Source: Entomortierella parvispora
Lineage: Eukaryota > Mortierellomycota > Mortierellomycetes > Mortierellales > Mortierellaceae
NCBI GenBank assembly: GCA_963573315.1
Contig: OY752141.1
Span: forward strand, 248,001-312,000
Direction of reading: 5' to 3'
Length of the DNA stretch: 64,000 nucleotides
Shown piece after piece: positions 1-11,806 of this stretch (its first letter is position 1; the number at the start of each line of letters is the position of its first letter). The notes under the pieces are model-generated. The model was not told where the DNA came from, did no database searches, and saw only the letters and a program-made list of their open reading frames with translations. A program made the translations under genes and the position numbers.

Positions 1-3000
1 CTCAACTTGATCCTCAAACTCCATGACTGAGAGTCCCAATCGATCAACCACCATTCGACTCGCCGTTGTCCTGTATGATCGAATTGACGCTGCATCATCA
101 AAGTCGCGGTGGTGGCTGGCCTTCCATTTAGACTGCTCTCTTGCAAACAAGATGACAGCCTTGGCGAAATCCTTAAACCAAGACCGGGCCACCTCAATCT
201 CTTTCTCCCAGATCGCGCGACGTTCCAAGGCCTGGAGCTGCAATGACTTTGTACGGATATCCGTCGCGAGTCTCTCAATCTTGGTAGCCTGGCTATCTAC
301 GACCCATTCCAGCTCCAGCTGCAATTGCTTCGAGTGTGCGGTCGCATTCTCCAGAGCGATTTCGATTTTCTCTCGCGTCTTTTGGAAGGCAGGCTTTTGA
401 GCCTGAACGTGAGCAAACTCCTGATCCATATCTGCTATCAGCACGTCCAGATCGTCCACCTCAACTTGCTCATCAACATCAAAGACCACCATAGATTCAT
501 GTGCCTGAATCCGTCTCTGCTCTAACTCATCACCAGGCCAGGATGAAAACATTTGCTTAATCTGTTCTTGGACAGATTGAACCCTTTGTGTCGATTTCGT
601 GATCCATCGCTCGTGCTCGTTCATTTCCTCCGCAAGTTGGCGCAATCCCGTCTGGTAAGCAAGTAGCGCCTTGAATTCCAGCAAGAGGGGATCCAATCCT
701 AAACTCAATTCCCTGCTGTGGCCCAGTCGCATGGTGAACATCTTCTCGAGGTCCAACCGCGTCTGCTGCTGAAGAGGAGTGTACATATCGTTTACTTTGT
801 CTGATGCCTTAGGAACCTTCAGCAAAGTCCGAGATTCCGTTGTCAGGTCCTCCAACTCCATACGAATAGCCTCCAGCTTTTCCAAGGTCTTTGTAGTGGC
901 CTCCTTTTCGGCCTTCAACTCGGCCGCCATACGTAAGAATCCACTGTCCATGACATCGAGCTTACGCAAGAAGGACCCCACAGTGGCGGCATGCTCAGCG
1001 ATGTCTTGAGTGTGAATCATATGAAGATCCAAGAGACTGTACTGATTTTTGAATTCGTAGAGTTCGACTTCGAGATGAAGCGGGATTTGCTTCCCCTCAG
1101 TCGTAGTCTCTCCTGGCGCTGCTACAGTTGCAAGCTCTGTCATGGATTGATATATGGCAAGTGAAACCTCGAATGTTGCTTCCTTTTGCGTAGCTGCTGT
1201 AGATGCAATTTGGTTCGTCTGTTGTTGGAGTTCTTCTGCAACCTTGAGAGTGAATGCTGATAAAATGAAAGGAAAAAAAAGAACCTCAAAGTTGATTAGA
1301 TATCTCTCAGAATCAGTTCATTTACCTTCTACCAAATCAAGGCTTACCTGAAGTGTCGTTCTTTTCGCTGCACTTCTTCAGCAAGCCGGAGTATTCTTGG
1401 GCAAAGGCTGTTTGCAATGAAAAAGGGAGTGGGAGTATTAGTTGAAAGAGTACAGAGGAACCAGTACACCCGAGATAAGATCATTTCACCTACCAATGCA
1501 AGAAGCAGTGGAAGCCCCCACTTCTGCTTTTGACCCACTCAGTTGCTGTGACCAGACGAGTCGTTGTCCCAGAATTTCAAGCTGGAACCCTTCCTGACTG
1601 ACCATAAGGAGTAATTGCTGCAGTTGAGAGCGGATTTGCTGTTGTAGTTTTTCTGCCTCCTGGTACTGATCGCGTCTGTATTGGTCCACAGATTCGATCC
1701 CACCAGACTGCTGCATGGATTGATGAAGAGAAGTCTTGAGCGAAGCCAATTCGACCATACCTGCTCGCTGGAATTGCTTCAAGCTTGTCAGCGACTTGTT
1801 GTTCGTGTCCTCAGCTTCGTGAAGCTCATCCTCTGTCTTTTTCCAGTTTTCTTCTCCATCTGCGAGTCCATTCATTTTCCATATGCCTCGTCCTACAATC
1901 TCGCCTTCAGTCTCCTTCAGAGATTGTTCCATGGAAGCAACTGTATCAGAATATTGATCCCAAAGAATACTCCATTGCTGACCAACCTCCAGTCCTGATA
2001 ACAAGCGAGATTGCATTTGACGAATATTGGCTTGTCGATCCCTGATCTCTCGCAATAAAACTGTGCAGGAAGGGTCTTGACCCAGATGACGGTACACAAT
2101 CTCTTGTTCCAAATGAGCAATGGCATTCGTAACTCCGTTGAATTGATCGGCAAGTTCACTTAGCGACTCTGATTGATCTCCTTCTGTCAGCTCGATGGCT
2201 GACAACTTGGACTCCACTTCTGCCAACACCGAGTTCAGTTCTATGAGTTCTCCTGCGACGCGGCGGCACTCCTTAAGAGTCTTCACATCGCGCTCCCTGT
2301 CCAGTTGCAATGCACGGATATCGTTCAGTAGTCTCTGGACGCTGGTAATCTTGTTTTGGATGGATGTGGGGTCCTGCTTAAATCCAGGTCTTGCCATGGC
2401 TTCCGACACAGCTGCGGCCAACCCTTCAAAGATGACATACAGTCCGGTCTCAAAGGCCTCAAACGATTTTCTGACACTGGAAACCATAGCCCCAAAGGTC
2501 TCTTGAGAGGTTGTGTCTTCCAGAGCAAATCCATCGAATGGCGTCTTGTCATAGAGCTGTGACCGGAAATCACGAAGGGTTGTCTGGCAGATATGAGTAA
2601 GTTCCAAGAACTCCTTAAGCTGCTGCTCATCCTTGAGGATCAATTGCTTATCCAGGAATCCTGACCGGAGATCCTTGACAAGGTTGGCAAGTCCAAAATG
2701 CCTGATTTGAATTGACTCCCAGACATTAGGCCCTTGGCCTTGTTGCCCTTTGAATGACGACTCCAGCTGGGCCAACCCAGCTTCGATCCTCTGAATCTCT
2801 GGTTCGACTTCTGCCGCAGGCCGGGGGTTTGTCCAGTTTGACACTGTTTGGTAAGCCGATTCCAGCTGAGAGAGGGTGACGCGAGCAGCGATCAAATAAT
2901 CCAGCACTCGGGACGCGTAGGCATACCGTGCGGACTCCTTTGGGAATAGCTCCTCTGCCCTTTCAAACTTGTCCGTCACCTCGTGGACTTTTCCCTGGAC

Positions 3001-5904
3001 TGCAATTGTGGTCGCCGGTGCAGTGATGTCGTTCGTGTGCTCAAGGCTATTGATCACTGCCTGAGAATGCTCCTGTAGTCGAGTTAACCCACTGGCACGG
3101 AATTCATTCAATTTCTGCTGCTCCTCCTCCAACTGAGTCTTGAAGACTTTCAGATCGTGCTCCAGTGGTTCAAAGTCAAGATCCGTACTCACATCCCTGG
3201 CAAGGTACTCTCTAACCGAATCTGACCCCTTCCAAATATCCTCTGACACAAAAGTTGGATTCTCCAGTGCTGAGAGCCATTCAAGGGCCTTTTCAATCGT
3301 TTCCGATGCAATGTCATATGCACTCAAGAAAGTCTTCAGAGAGCGGTCGGTGGAAAGATTTTGCTGTGCCACTTCCAAAGTCGAGACAACGTTGGGGAGT
3401 CGTATCTGTGAAAGGTCGTTATTCCTTTCGGAAAGGTGCTCAGGTGATGCGTGTGAGGTCGAGTCCAGAAGAGAAGAGAGAACATCGGCATACTTCTTCA
3501 GAACCATCTTCATTGAGAAAAGATTCGAATCCTGAAAGTCCAAAAGAGATGGCTGAGACCGTGCTTCCAGAGAATCCTGAGTACGCTTTTCAGCTGCAGC
3601 CTGGAGTTGGGCTTCGAACCTCTGCACCTCCACCATAATACGGTCCATTTCCTGGGAGCATTCAACGATCCATTGAATCTCCTGAAGGGCAATCTTGGCG
3701 TCAGCAGACATTTTGTGGAGGGCATTCCAGGAGGCGTCCATATCAAACCAAGTCTTGTCCACATGGTTGACCTGGTCCATTGTGAGTTCAGGGGATTCGA
3801 AGTCCAATAGCTCATCGCGGGCTCTATGAATCTGAACAAGCTCCTCCTCCTTGGATGTCCATTCAGCCTCAGCCTCTTCAACTGCCGTTGTGAACGATTC
3901 GAGATCAGAGCGTTCAAGAGGCGTAGAGATATCTGGTGTCTGCGGGAATTGATCCTGCTGTTCTTCAATCCAGTCAGAAAACTCGCTCAGCTGTTGAAGA
4001 TAGATCTCCAACTTTTCCTCCAGTTCTTCCCGGCGTCTTTCCACCTCCTCGGGGTCCATGGGCTCAGGCGTCGAGGCTGAATGCTCCATCTCTGCCTCAG
4101 TGATCAAAGTATCCTCGTTGGATTCGAGGGCATTCCTGGAGTATTTTCCACCACCACCATTGGCTTGTAGGAATAGTTGGGCTTTTTCACGCTCGCGCTG
4201 TTCTCTCCGAAGCTTTCGTTGAAGACTCTTTTCTTCTTCCTCCTCACGCCTCTTCCTCCGAGCCTCCTCTTCCTCGCGAGCACGCTCCACCGCGCGAAGA
4301 GACCAACCTTCGATTTCTAGACGCTTAAGGCGGATACGTTCCAGTTCTTCCTGCTCCTCGCGTTTCTTGCGCTCCTCATCTTCCTTGATTCTACGCAAGG
4401 CTGCTTGCTGATCCTCTCCTGCAACTGTCTGACGTTCTTTCTTGGCTTGGACACGCTCCGTATGCAGCTGCTCAGTGATAGTTAGATCCTGTTCCTGCTC
4501 GTGTTTGGACATGGCCATGTAATATTCAGAGACATAGGTCATAATGGATCGTTCGTCGGGCGTTTCCACGTCCACCAAATCTTCAGCGTCCAGCAACTTT
4601 GGCAGGTTCATTTTCTCAAAGGCGATGTCAAAGGCCAGGGCTAGGGTGGCGCGCCATTGCTCAATGGTCTCATTGGGTGTCTGGAGAATCGAAGTATAAA
4701 ACTCGGGTAGGAATTCGGGGTCGTGGCGATGAATCAGGGCTGCAAAGGCGAGTCCTGTTCTCCAGGAGCGATGGAAATCCTGAATGGGTGGAATTACATC
4801 CGAATAGTCCTCGAGCTGAAGACGGACCCAACGCAACAGTGCTTGCTTTGCATCCACCTGCTGAGAGGACGAGCCCTTTTTCTTGCCCTTGTGCGTCTGC
4901 ACAGTCAAAGCCGTAGCATCATCTCCATCCTAATAACGAAACAATGAAAAAGATCATATTAGTGTCGCTTTCGGGGCGCCGTTTTGTCGAGTACCCCGTT
5001 CCTCCCACCGCTCAGCACGAAGGAAGAAATACAAGAGTCTTTGCGAACAACTGCTCTCAAACGAGGGCAACCATAATAAATTAACCAAAACCGTATCGGC
5101 TCCCCCCTTCCACCCCCTTTGCCACCACCGACAACAAAACACAACCACGCTGTCTTTGTTCTTTGATGTTCCCTGGAGGCGAACGATGCATGCATCGTCG
5201 ATAAATACAAAAGCACAGACAGCAGAGACCACATGGCGCTGTCACGGACAAACACGGACGTCTCCAGAAGGAAAGAAAAAAAATAAAAAAAAAAAAATCT
5301 CTACCTGATGGATATCTTCAGCGAGAGAAGGATAAATCTCGGTCATGGTGTTGGCAACGTGCTGAATCTGGAACCGATAGATGATGATCCAGATCAGACC
5401 CAGAGTCAGCTTGACGTTGCCGTCAACAATGTCCTCGTTACCAATTGAACCCAAGGGCTCGTCCGTGCGCTTCTCGAGAAAAGATAACGCCTTGGAGACG
5501 TTAGCCATCTGGTGGATGCGCATGTTGCCGCGCTCAGGCTTGAGCGGCTCCTTGGAGACGACCTCCAACAAGCCAATGAGCCTCTTTCCGTCTCTTAGGT
5601 CTCGCTCGATCGTGGCCATGGGGACATAGGTGGTGGTCTTGGCGAGCTGGACATTGACCCATCGCATGAATGCAGTTTTTTGGGTGTCGATTTGAGATGC
5701 GGCAAACTGGCGGACCATGTCATCGCCAGTGTCGAGATGGGAAGTGAGATGGAGTTGTTGCTGTGCAGATGGCTGTAATGAGAGATGGATATTAGAGGAA
5801 GGGTTGGCGTGAGAGGAAGAGGCGGCAGTCGAGTTCAAGGTGCCGGTTCCTGAAAGCGGCCCTCCTCCTGGGCCGCGCTTGGTCTTGAGTTGCCAGGACG
5901 CCAT
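1..5904 (-). CDS. Large CH-CH-spectrin-like actin-binding protein (3' part outside the window)
   Basis: Exons read on the minus strand: 5904-5305, 4929-1494, 1407-1348 and 1256 to beyond base 1; all joins keep phase. This gives at least 1784 residues with no stop. Residues about 65-185 form a first calponin-homology domain (DLRDGKRLIGLLEVVS, then GLIWIIIYRFQI). Residues about 227-332 form a second one (FHRSWRTGLAFAALIHRHDP, then IMTYVSEYY). Such a CH pair is the actin-binding module of alpha-actinin, spectrin and plectin families. A K/E/R-rich, probably coiled-coil stretch follows (about 345-455), then a long series of amphipathic, Trp-marked helices resembling spectrin repeats. Expected role: cross-linking or tethering cortical actin. 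Fungal alpha-actinins are usually well under 1000 residues, so this is unusually long. No EF-hands are visible before the edge. Start chosen at 5904, the first ATG ahead of CH1. Family call is secure; exact orthology is not. Confidence 0.85.
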
Positions 5905-7294
5905 GGTGGTCGGCTAGGGAGAGGGTTGCAGTGGTGGCAGTCGTTAGAGTAGGATAGAATGGAACGAGGGGGGAAAGAGGAAGAGGAAGGGGAAGAGGGA
6001 GGGGAAGGAGGTCAAGGACGAGAGAAGAGGGAGAAAGAGGGGCTGGTCGTTCCTTGACGCGTGAAATTAACGATGGTAGACAGGAGACAGAGAGAGAGAC
6101 GGGACAAAGATAAAGGAAGAGGAAAGGGAGAAAAGAAAAAACGGATGGATCGATGGGAATGGGGATGCAAGGACAGCGAGAAGGATGTGCTGACAAGGAG
6201 GTGGATGGGATGAAGATGAGAGAAGCGAGAGCCATGGTCGTCTGCCCGTGTCTGTCTGCCTTGTGCCTCCACCCAACAACGGCTCTCAACGGTTGTTGCT
6301 ATTTGCTATTAATAAAAACCTTGAATAAATTATTTATAGCCCTTTTTTTATCCTCAGCAAGTAAGCACGATGTTCCGCGCTCTTACTGTTAACATCGACC
6401 AAATGCAAAAAGAGTTCACCACTGTCTGAAGTGCATTGTTCTTGCTGCAGGCTGTGCTTGTGCAAATGAAATAAGGAGCAAGGGACTGGTTGGAAAACGA
6501 TACGAGGACCCCTTTTTCCCTGCATGCTTCATTTGCGCGCAGGAAGCAAAGAAAAGACCATAAAATAAATCTCAGTATGTTCTCTGCAGATATCACAGCT
6601 AAACCACCAATTGTAGCAACTACTCTGACTCTTTGCCATATCGAGAATGTGCTGAGTTCAATGCCAAGAGTGTGCTAGAGTGATGCCAGCTTGTCGAACC
6701 TGTTGAACATGCTCTGCAAACATTATCTTTGTCAACATGAAAAGAGGGAGGGAGGTCGGGTTTAGAAGGGAAAGAGAGAGAAAGAGGTGTCATCCTTGTG
6801 AGATATGTGATGTATCTCCTGTGTAGCGACTTCGACGCGCCGATCAAGCGTCAAATGACGCGTTCAACCTAGTTTTTGCGGAAAACACGGGCTCGAAACA
6901 TTCCTGAGTGTCAGATCTCCCCCATGAGTTTCGGAAATGATACGACAGTGAAAAACCAAACCCGTTTTCTAACAGGGTTGAACTTGTCGACACAAAAGAT
7001 GGATCTTGCCCCCCAAGCCTCGGAGATGGCGCGATAATTCACTGCAGTCGCGTCCCATCAAATATGGTTTTCTGTTTTTTTTCTGTTGGCGAAATTATTT
7101 GGCAAGACCAAGTGTCGCGTCATTTGCGGTCAAAATGGGCCTATTTCTTCGTGTTCGTTGTGTCCCCATCCCACTGCTACAAAAACCAAAAGGTTGCAGA
7201 AACCATTGCCAAGGTATAAAAGCAGATTAACATTTTACCACACTTTTAAAAAAAATCCACAACACTAACCCCCTCGTCACAACTCACAAACCCA
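5905..7294. other. Divergent intergenic region, CH/spectrin gene to GST
   Basis: No convincing gene. The part next to the CH/spectrin start (5905-6260) is strongly purine-rich on the plus strand, so a pyrimidine-rich leader on the minus strand, as for many genes in this window. 6300-7200 is AT-richer and shows no conserved reading frame. The end next to the GST gene carries its TATA box. Confidence 0.6.
7215..7221 (+). promoter_or_regulatory. TATA box of the GST gene
   Basis: TATAAAA lies 74-80 bp before the GST start codon, in a good position for a short leader. Not tested for use. Confidence 0.55.
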
Positions 7295-8149
7295 ATGTCC
7301 CTCTCCACCACATTACCCATCGCCACCAAAGCCTCCACTCAAGACCTGGCTAAGGCTGCTGCCTCCCCTGCCAAGGACTCTGTCTTCCAGTTGCTCTACT
7401 TTCCCTTGAACGGAAGGGGGGAACTGATCCGAAACCTCCTTGCCTATGGTGCCGCAAACTGGGAAGAGCTCCCTGTGGTAAGAACTCGATTGCAATTTGA
7501 AGTTCCATCACACCAGACATGTATTCTCACTTACACCCCACCTCATCTAATGTAGGACTGGCCAGCCCAAAAGTCCTCGGTGCCATTCCAGGTGACGCCT
7601 GTCCTCTATGAAGTCACCTCTATCACTACCGAGGTCGATGGTTCCTCCGCACCCATTGTTCTTGAAATCGCAGAGTCCCAGGCCATTGAACGTTATCTCG
7701 GCCAGAAATTTAACCTCCTGGGAGGCAATATTTGGGAAGAGCACCTCGTTAACCGTTACTTCCACAGCACAGACGTCCTTCTCCAAGCGTTTGCCCAACA
7801 AATCGTCGGAGCAGCTCCAGACGCCAGAGTTGAAGCTGCAACAAAGTTCTATGCCGAGACATTGGCAAAGTGGATCCATATCCATGAGGGACACTTGAAG
7901 GCGAATGGAGACAATGGACACTACGTTGGACAAGGGGTCACCTTGGCCGACATCAAGACGGTTCAAGTCATTGATCGGATCTTGCTGTTGGTGCCCAAGA
8001 GTCTGGAGAGCCCCTTGTCTGCCAAGTTGACACCAAGCTTGTGGAAAGTCAAAGAACAGGTCGATTCAAAGCCATCCTTGGCAGCTTGGAAGGCCTCGGA
8101 GCGGTACTCGCAGTTGAACAGCAACACAAAGGCTCGCTTTGGATTCTGA
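7295..8149 (+). CDS. Glutathione S-transferase family protein
   Basis: Two exons, 7295-7477 and 7556-8149, joined in phase 0 across a 78-bp GTAAGA...GTAG intron; 258 residues. The N-terminal half has the thioredoxin-like GST fold with LYFPLNGRGELIRNLL (start of the glutathione site) and the ESQAIERYL motif that binds the glutamyl group of GSH. The C-terminal helical domain contains VTLADIKTVQVID, matching the N-capping box of GSTs. The early Tyr and GRGE motif resemble sigma/alpha-type GSTs, but class is not certain. About 30 residues precede the fold and look disordered. Expected role: cytosolic conjugation of glutathione to electrophiles or peroxide detoxification. A TATA box precedes it and AATAAA follows 26 bp after the stop. 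Confidence 0.9.
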
Positions 8150-8174
8150 GAAGTGGGAAGTTGCTTACGGCTTG

Positions 8175-8180
8175 AATAAA
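8175..8180 (+). terminator. Poly(A) signal of the GST gene
   Basis: AATAAA just downstream of the GST stop codon, followed by an A run. It lies in the 112-bp gap between the convergent GST and PPT1 genes. Confidence 0.5.
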
Positions 8181-8240
8181 AAAAAAGTTGAGTAAAAACC
8201 ATCGTGATCTGTAGTCAGCTGCCACTAGAAAGACGTAATA

Positions 8241-8246
8241 TTTATT
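8241..8246 (-). terminator. Poly(A) signal of the PPT1 gene
   Basis: AATAAA on the minus strand, about 15 bp beyond the PPT1 stop codon. Confidence 0.45.
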
Positions 8247-8261
8247 AAAGATGGGTTGTTC

Positions 8262-9777
8262 TCAGCCCAAGGTAGTCTGTAGAGAATGATCCAGGTCGTT
8301 GAAGCGGTTCAGAATATCTGTTTGATCGTTTATCCCTAATTGCTTTTGCCGTTGCTTTTCCTTTTGGAATAAACGATAACGCTCCATGTTCTTTTGCTTC
8401 CTCTTTTGACCGTTCTCCTCTGTCTCCAGTTCGAAAATATATGGGATCGCAATGTTGTCCATGAATTCATCCAAGTTGAATTGCATCTGCCAGCCACAAA
8501 TGAAAATTGAGAAACGTGAGAATCGTGTCGTGTCAACGTTGTTGAGTAATGAACACAGCCCCCCCGAATCATTCATTCAAAAAATTTTGTTCTTACATGT
8601 TCACCCGGCAAAATCTCAAAAGATAGCTTTCCTGCGCGATCCATCGTCTTGAGTCCAAGCCAGTTCTCCTTGTACTGATCTTGCTCCTCTAATTCAATGA
8701 CCTCGCCGTTCTCGTCCTGGAATCCAAACCAAGCCGTTTCTTTTGGCTTTACAGTAACATCCTCCATAAACATGAACATGACCAGCTTGTTGATGCTGGA
8801 GAGATGTTTAGCATACGTTGCGTTCTTAACGGCACGTTCATTGTTGATGTCGGGTAAGAATATGTTCCTCTCCAAGTAAGTGGTCAACTTTTTCGGGTCC
8901 TATAGGATGAAAGAGGAGGATCAAAGGTTAAACTTGAAGCAACACTCACCTGCAATGAGTGCAAAAAGATGTCGGTGGCAGTACCTTGTAGTATTGGGCT
9001 TGCACAATATGATCACGCACGTAGCTACTGTAAACTCCAGACCGTGCGATGGTTCTCATCAAGCGACACGAGGCATCGGATTGGAGACAGCCCGGAATAT
9101 CTGTTACGCCTCCGTGTTGAGAACCCACGGTCACAAGGTTATGGACAGGTGGGTCATTACACCTTTGGATGTAAGCTCTCAAAAATTGACCTCCTTGAGA
9201 GAACCCGACGGCGTTGAATCCTGTGGATAGTTCTGGGATGCCCTTGAGTTGTTCGCAGACAGTCTCAATCTTTGGAATGTACAAAAGAGATGACTGTTAT
9301 GATGTCGACCTATTGGGCGCCTCGTAACTTCACAACGGTCAATTCATCTATGATCAATGAATCAATGAATCAATGAATACCTGGTGGTTCACGTTGCCAA
9401 AGAATCCTGCGCGCTGGTCCTCTGATTCAGATTCTGCCAACTATGAGACATTGTCAACGATACGGTGAAATCATGAGCGACCCTTTTCCTTCGTTTATCA
9501 TATGCACTGCCATAGAGGATAGACAAAAGATGGAAAGGCAATCTCTTACAGTGACACTGTGGATAAAAATGTCTGGCGAGACAGCCCTGAGCGAGTCAAA
9601 GAGTTCTTCCATGCCCTTGGAATGAGCGGAATCTCCCATGCCATGGTAAAAGACGACAGGTTTGACGGAGTCCAAGGGACGAGTGAGGCGGGGCGCAGAT
9701 GCAGTCCTGGTGGCACCTGCAGCAACAGCGATGCAACCAAGGAGTACAAGAACAGAGTGTGGATGGAGCGGATACAT
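8262..9777 (-). CDS. PPT1: Palmitoyl-protein thioesterase 1
   Basis: Five exons: 9777-9550, 9440-9381, 9269-8985, 8899-8597, 8486-8262; 366 residues. The start was placed at the ATG opening a signal peptide (MYPLHPHSVLVLLG...AVAAGA). The mature part follows the PPT1 family throughout: FYHGMGDSAHSKGMEE, the nucleophile elbow NAVGFSQGGQFLRA with the catalytic Ser, SVGSQHGGV-like loop, FLPDINNER, and ILPGEH whose His matches the catalytic His. Expected role: lysosomal/vacuolar removal of palmitate from S-acylated proteins. Downstream of the His is a charged tail (ERYRLFQKEKQRQKQLG) of unknown use. Exon 3 can be read through its GTACTG donor into a much stronger GTGAGT donor 35 bp downstream (see findings). 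Gene identity is very secure. Confidence 0.93.
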
Positions 9778-10500
9778 GTGAATGGTGAGGCTAGACGAGG
9801 CAAGACTGATGAATGTGGCAGAGACTTTGCAGTTGGACAACGGCTGTGACGCGTGACTGTTCTCCAGTTACAAGCGCACGGACATTTGCGATGTTCCTGC
9901 ATGGACATTGTCGACCATCAGCTTACAACAGATCCAGAAATGATAACCGCTTGTTTCTTTCAACTCTTTTTTTATTCGTTATTTCACTTCAACATTCTAC
10001 GAAAGCAAGTAAGTACGCGTCTCCAGTCATTGACCTACCTTCTCAAGTTGAAGTCCACCATTTTCAAAGACAATTTCACACAAAAACGATATCGTAGACA
10101 GACACTAATACATTCCAGAGTTGTCCCCTTTCACAAAAAAGGTCTATTCGCGATTCAGGATCACAAGAAAGGTATTCGCCAAGACTACAGCCAGTCGACA
10201 CCTTTTTGCTCAATCATCGCAAATATTCATTGACCATTTTTTATAGTGGTGCGAAAGAAAGGTGGGGAACAACATCAAGAATCAAAACCAGATTGTTTTA
10301 CATGTGAGAGAACTCTTTCCCCTTTTCTTTCAAAAAGAGCAAAGAATCTTCCCAGCATGGTATGGTCGTCTACATCGTTGGTTGGGTCAGAACCAAATTA
10401 AGCGATGAAGAGTTTATTAAAGATAAAAAATCTCTTTCCGTCTTGAAGGGTGGTTTTTTGTTCCAGAAAGGAGAGAACAAGAGTTTCTAAAAGAAACCGC
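9778..10500. other. Intergenic: PPT1 upstream region and RPL31 3' region
   Basis: No gene seen. Contains the PPT1 promoter/leader and, next to RPL31, a minus-strand AATAAA at 10413-10418 that suits RPL31 3'-end formation. Confidence 0.55.
10413..10418 (-). terminator. Poly(A) signal of RPL31
   Basis: AATAAA on the minus strand, 83 bp beyond the RPL31 stop codon. Confidence 0.5.
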
Positions 10501-11181
10501 TTATTCCTCGCAGACCTGGGTCTCGAGTCCCTTGAAGGAGGTGACGGGAACGTACGAGACGTAGGTGTACAACTTCTCCTTGGCCTCCTCATCATCGTTA
10601 CGCTTGCGGGACAAGCGAACACGGATGCGGTGCTGGACGGTCTTGATACCCTTGGACCAGATCTGCTTGTTCAAGCTGGGGTCGACACGGACATCCGAGG
10701 TGCCCATGGTCTTCTGGGCAAAGGCCTTGATGGCCTTGATGGCGTGAGGAGCACGCTTCTTGAAGGATCTGTTATTGAAGTAAAGATGGAAATGCAAGGT
10801 GAGTACAACTGGATCAGAACGCAAAACAGGAAGCGAATATCGACAAGCAACTGATGGCGATTCAACTAAGAGTCAATTGCACTTAGAACAAAACCACTCT
10901 CGACCACACTGAAAGTGAAGTTGAAGGTTGGCCTGTTCCAGCACCCACTGCCAATAGTCAACGTTGTCGAGGGAACCCAAACAGTGAGACGATCAAGATG
11001 TTCAAGCACTGCGAGACCCAGAATCGCCCTCAAAGTCAACAAGTTCTTGATATTGAATAGGAATGAAACGGAGGTTGTTACGTTACCTGCCGTGAACGTG
11101 CTTGTGCAAGTGAATGGTGTACTCACGAGCGACAACGTCGTGGATGGTAGAACGCTTGGTACCCTTGGATTCCTTGGCCAT
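10501..11181 (-). CDS. RPL31: 60S ribosomal protein L31 (eL31)
   Basis: Two exons, 11181-11087 and 10768-10501, separated by a 318-bp intron with GTAACG donor and AACAG acceptor; the join is phase 2 and gives 120 residues, the usual eL31 length. Family hallmarks are [13 protein letters not shown], then [26 protein letters not shown] and [19 protein letters not shown]. The protein sits near the exit tunnel of the large ribosomal subunit, where it contacts nascent-chain factors. The intron is longer than most here, as is common for ribosomal-protein genes; I looked for a C/D-box snoRNA in it and saw none. Start is the MAKESKG methionine. Confidence 0.95.
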
Positions 11182-11806
11182 TTCTAGAAAGAAATAAAGT
11201 AAATCGGTGCTGGATGAATAACATGACGAGATGAAAAGGGAATGATATATTGTTTGTTCCAAGTCCTGATCTCCAGCGCTGAGCATCGGTCGTCTGGGCA
11301 GTGCGGACAAGAGAAGATGATTGATCATCTTCAGATCAGATCAGACGGATCTCGATGATGCCTCCATCCAAAAGAAATCCTCCCTCATACGAGTTGACAC
11401 AGAGAGTCTCCCAAAGTCCATGTTTGCAGTCTTCTTCGTAGTTGATAGTGATCGATGGATGGATGGTCCTGATTCATGATGGATGCGTCTTTGATTCACG
11501 GATGCACAGGTGACGGCCATTACTTGTAAGAAATGCTTTCAAATAGAGAAGGAGCACAGTCATCCCCGACTGCGTGAATATTTAAAGGCGTGAATCCATT
11601 AAGGGGCGTCACAGATTTTGGACACCCATTTCGACTTTTGCGCCTCACTAAACTTCGTGGACACCAACGCCAAAACTATGGACAATGATAATGGGTACTT
11701 TTTTATGTTCTATGCTTTGGTGATGGAGTGGAAGGAGTTCTGCCGTTGACGATGCTGATCCGATAAAATATTGTACATTCACAGAACGATTTGAGGGTCT
11801 AAGTGT
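11182..11806. other. Intergenic: RPL31 upstream region and NOC3 3' region
   Basis: About 620 bp without a supported gene. A TTTAAATA-type AT element (minus strand, near 11577-11585) and short GATG repeats (about 11451-11466) are the only structure seen. It should hold the RPL31 promoter. Confidence 0.5.

Noticed and set aside
10769-11086. snoRNA inside the RPL31 intron
   Set aside because: No paired C (RUGAUGA) and D (CUGA) boxes or H/ACA pattern found by eye.
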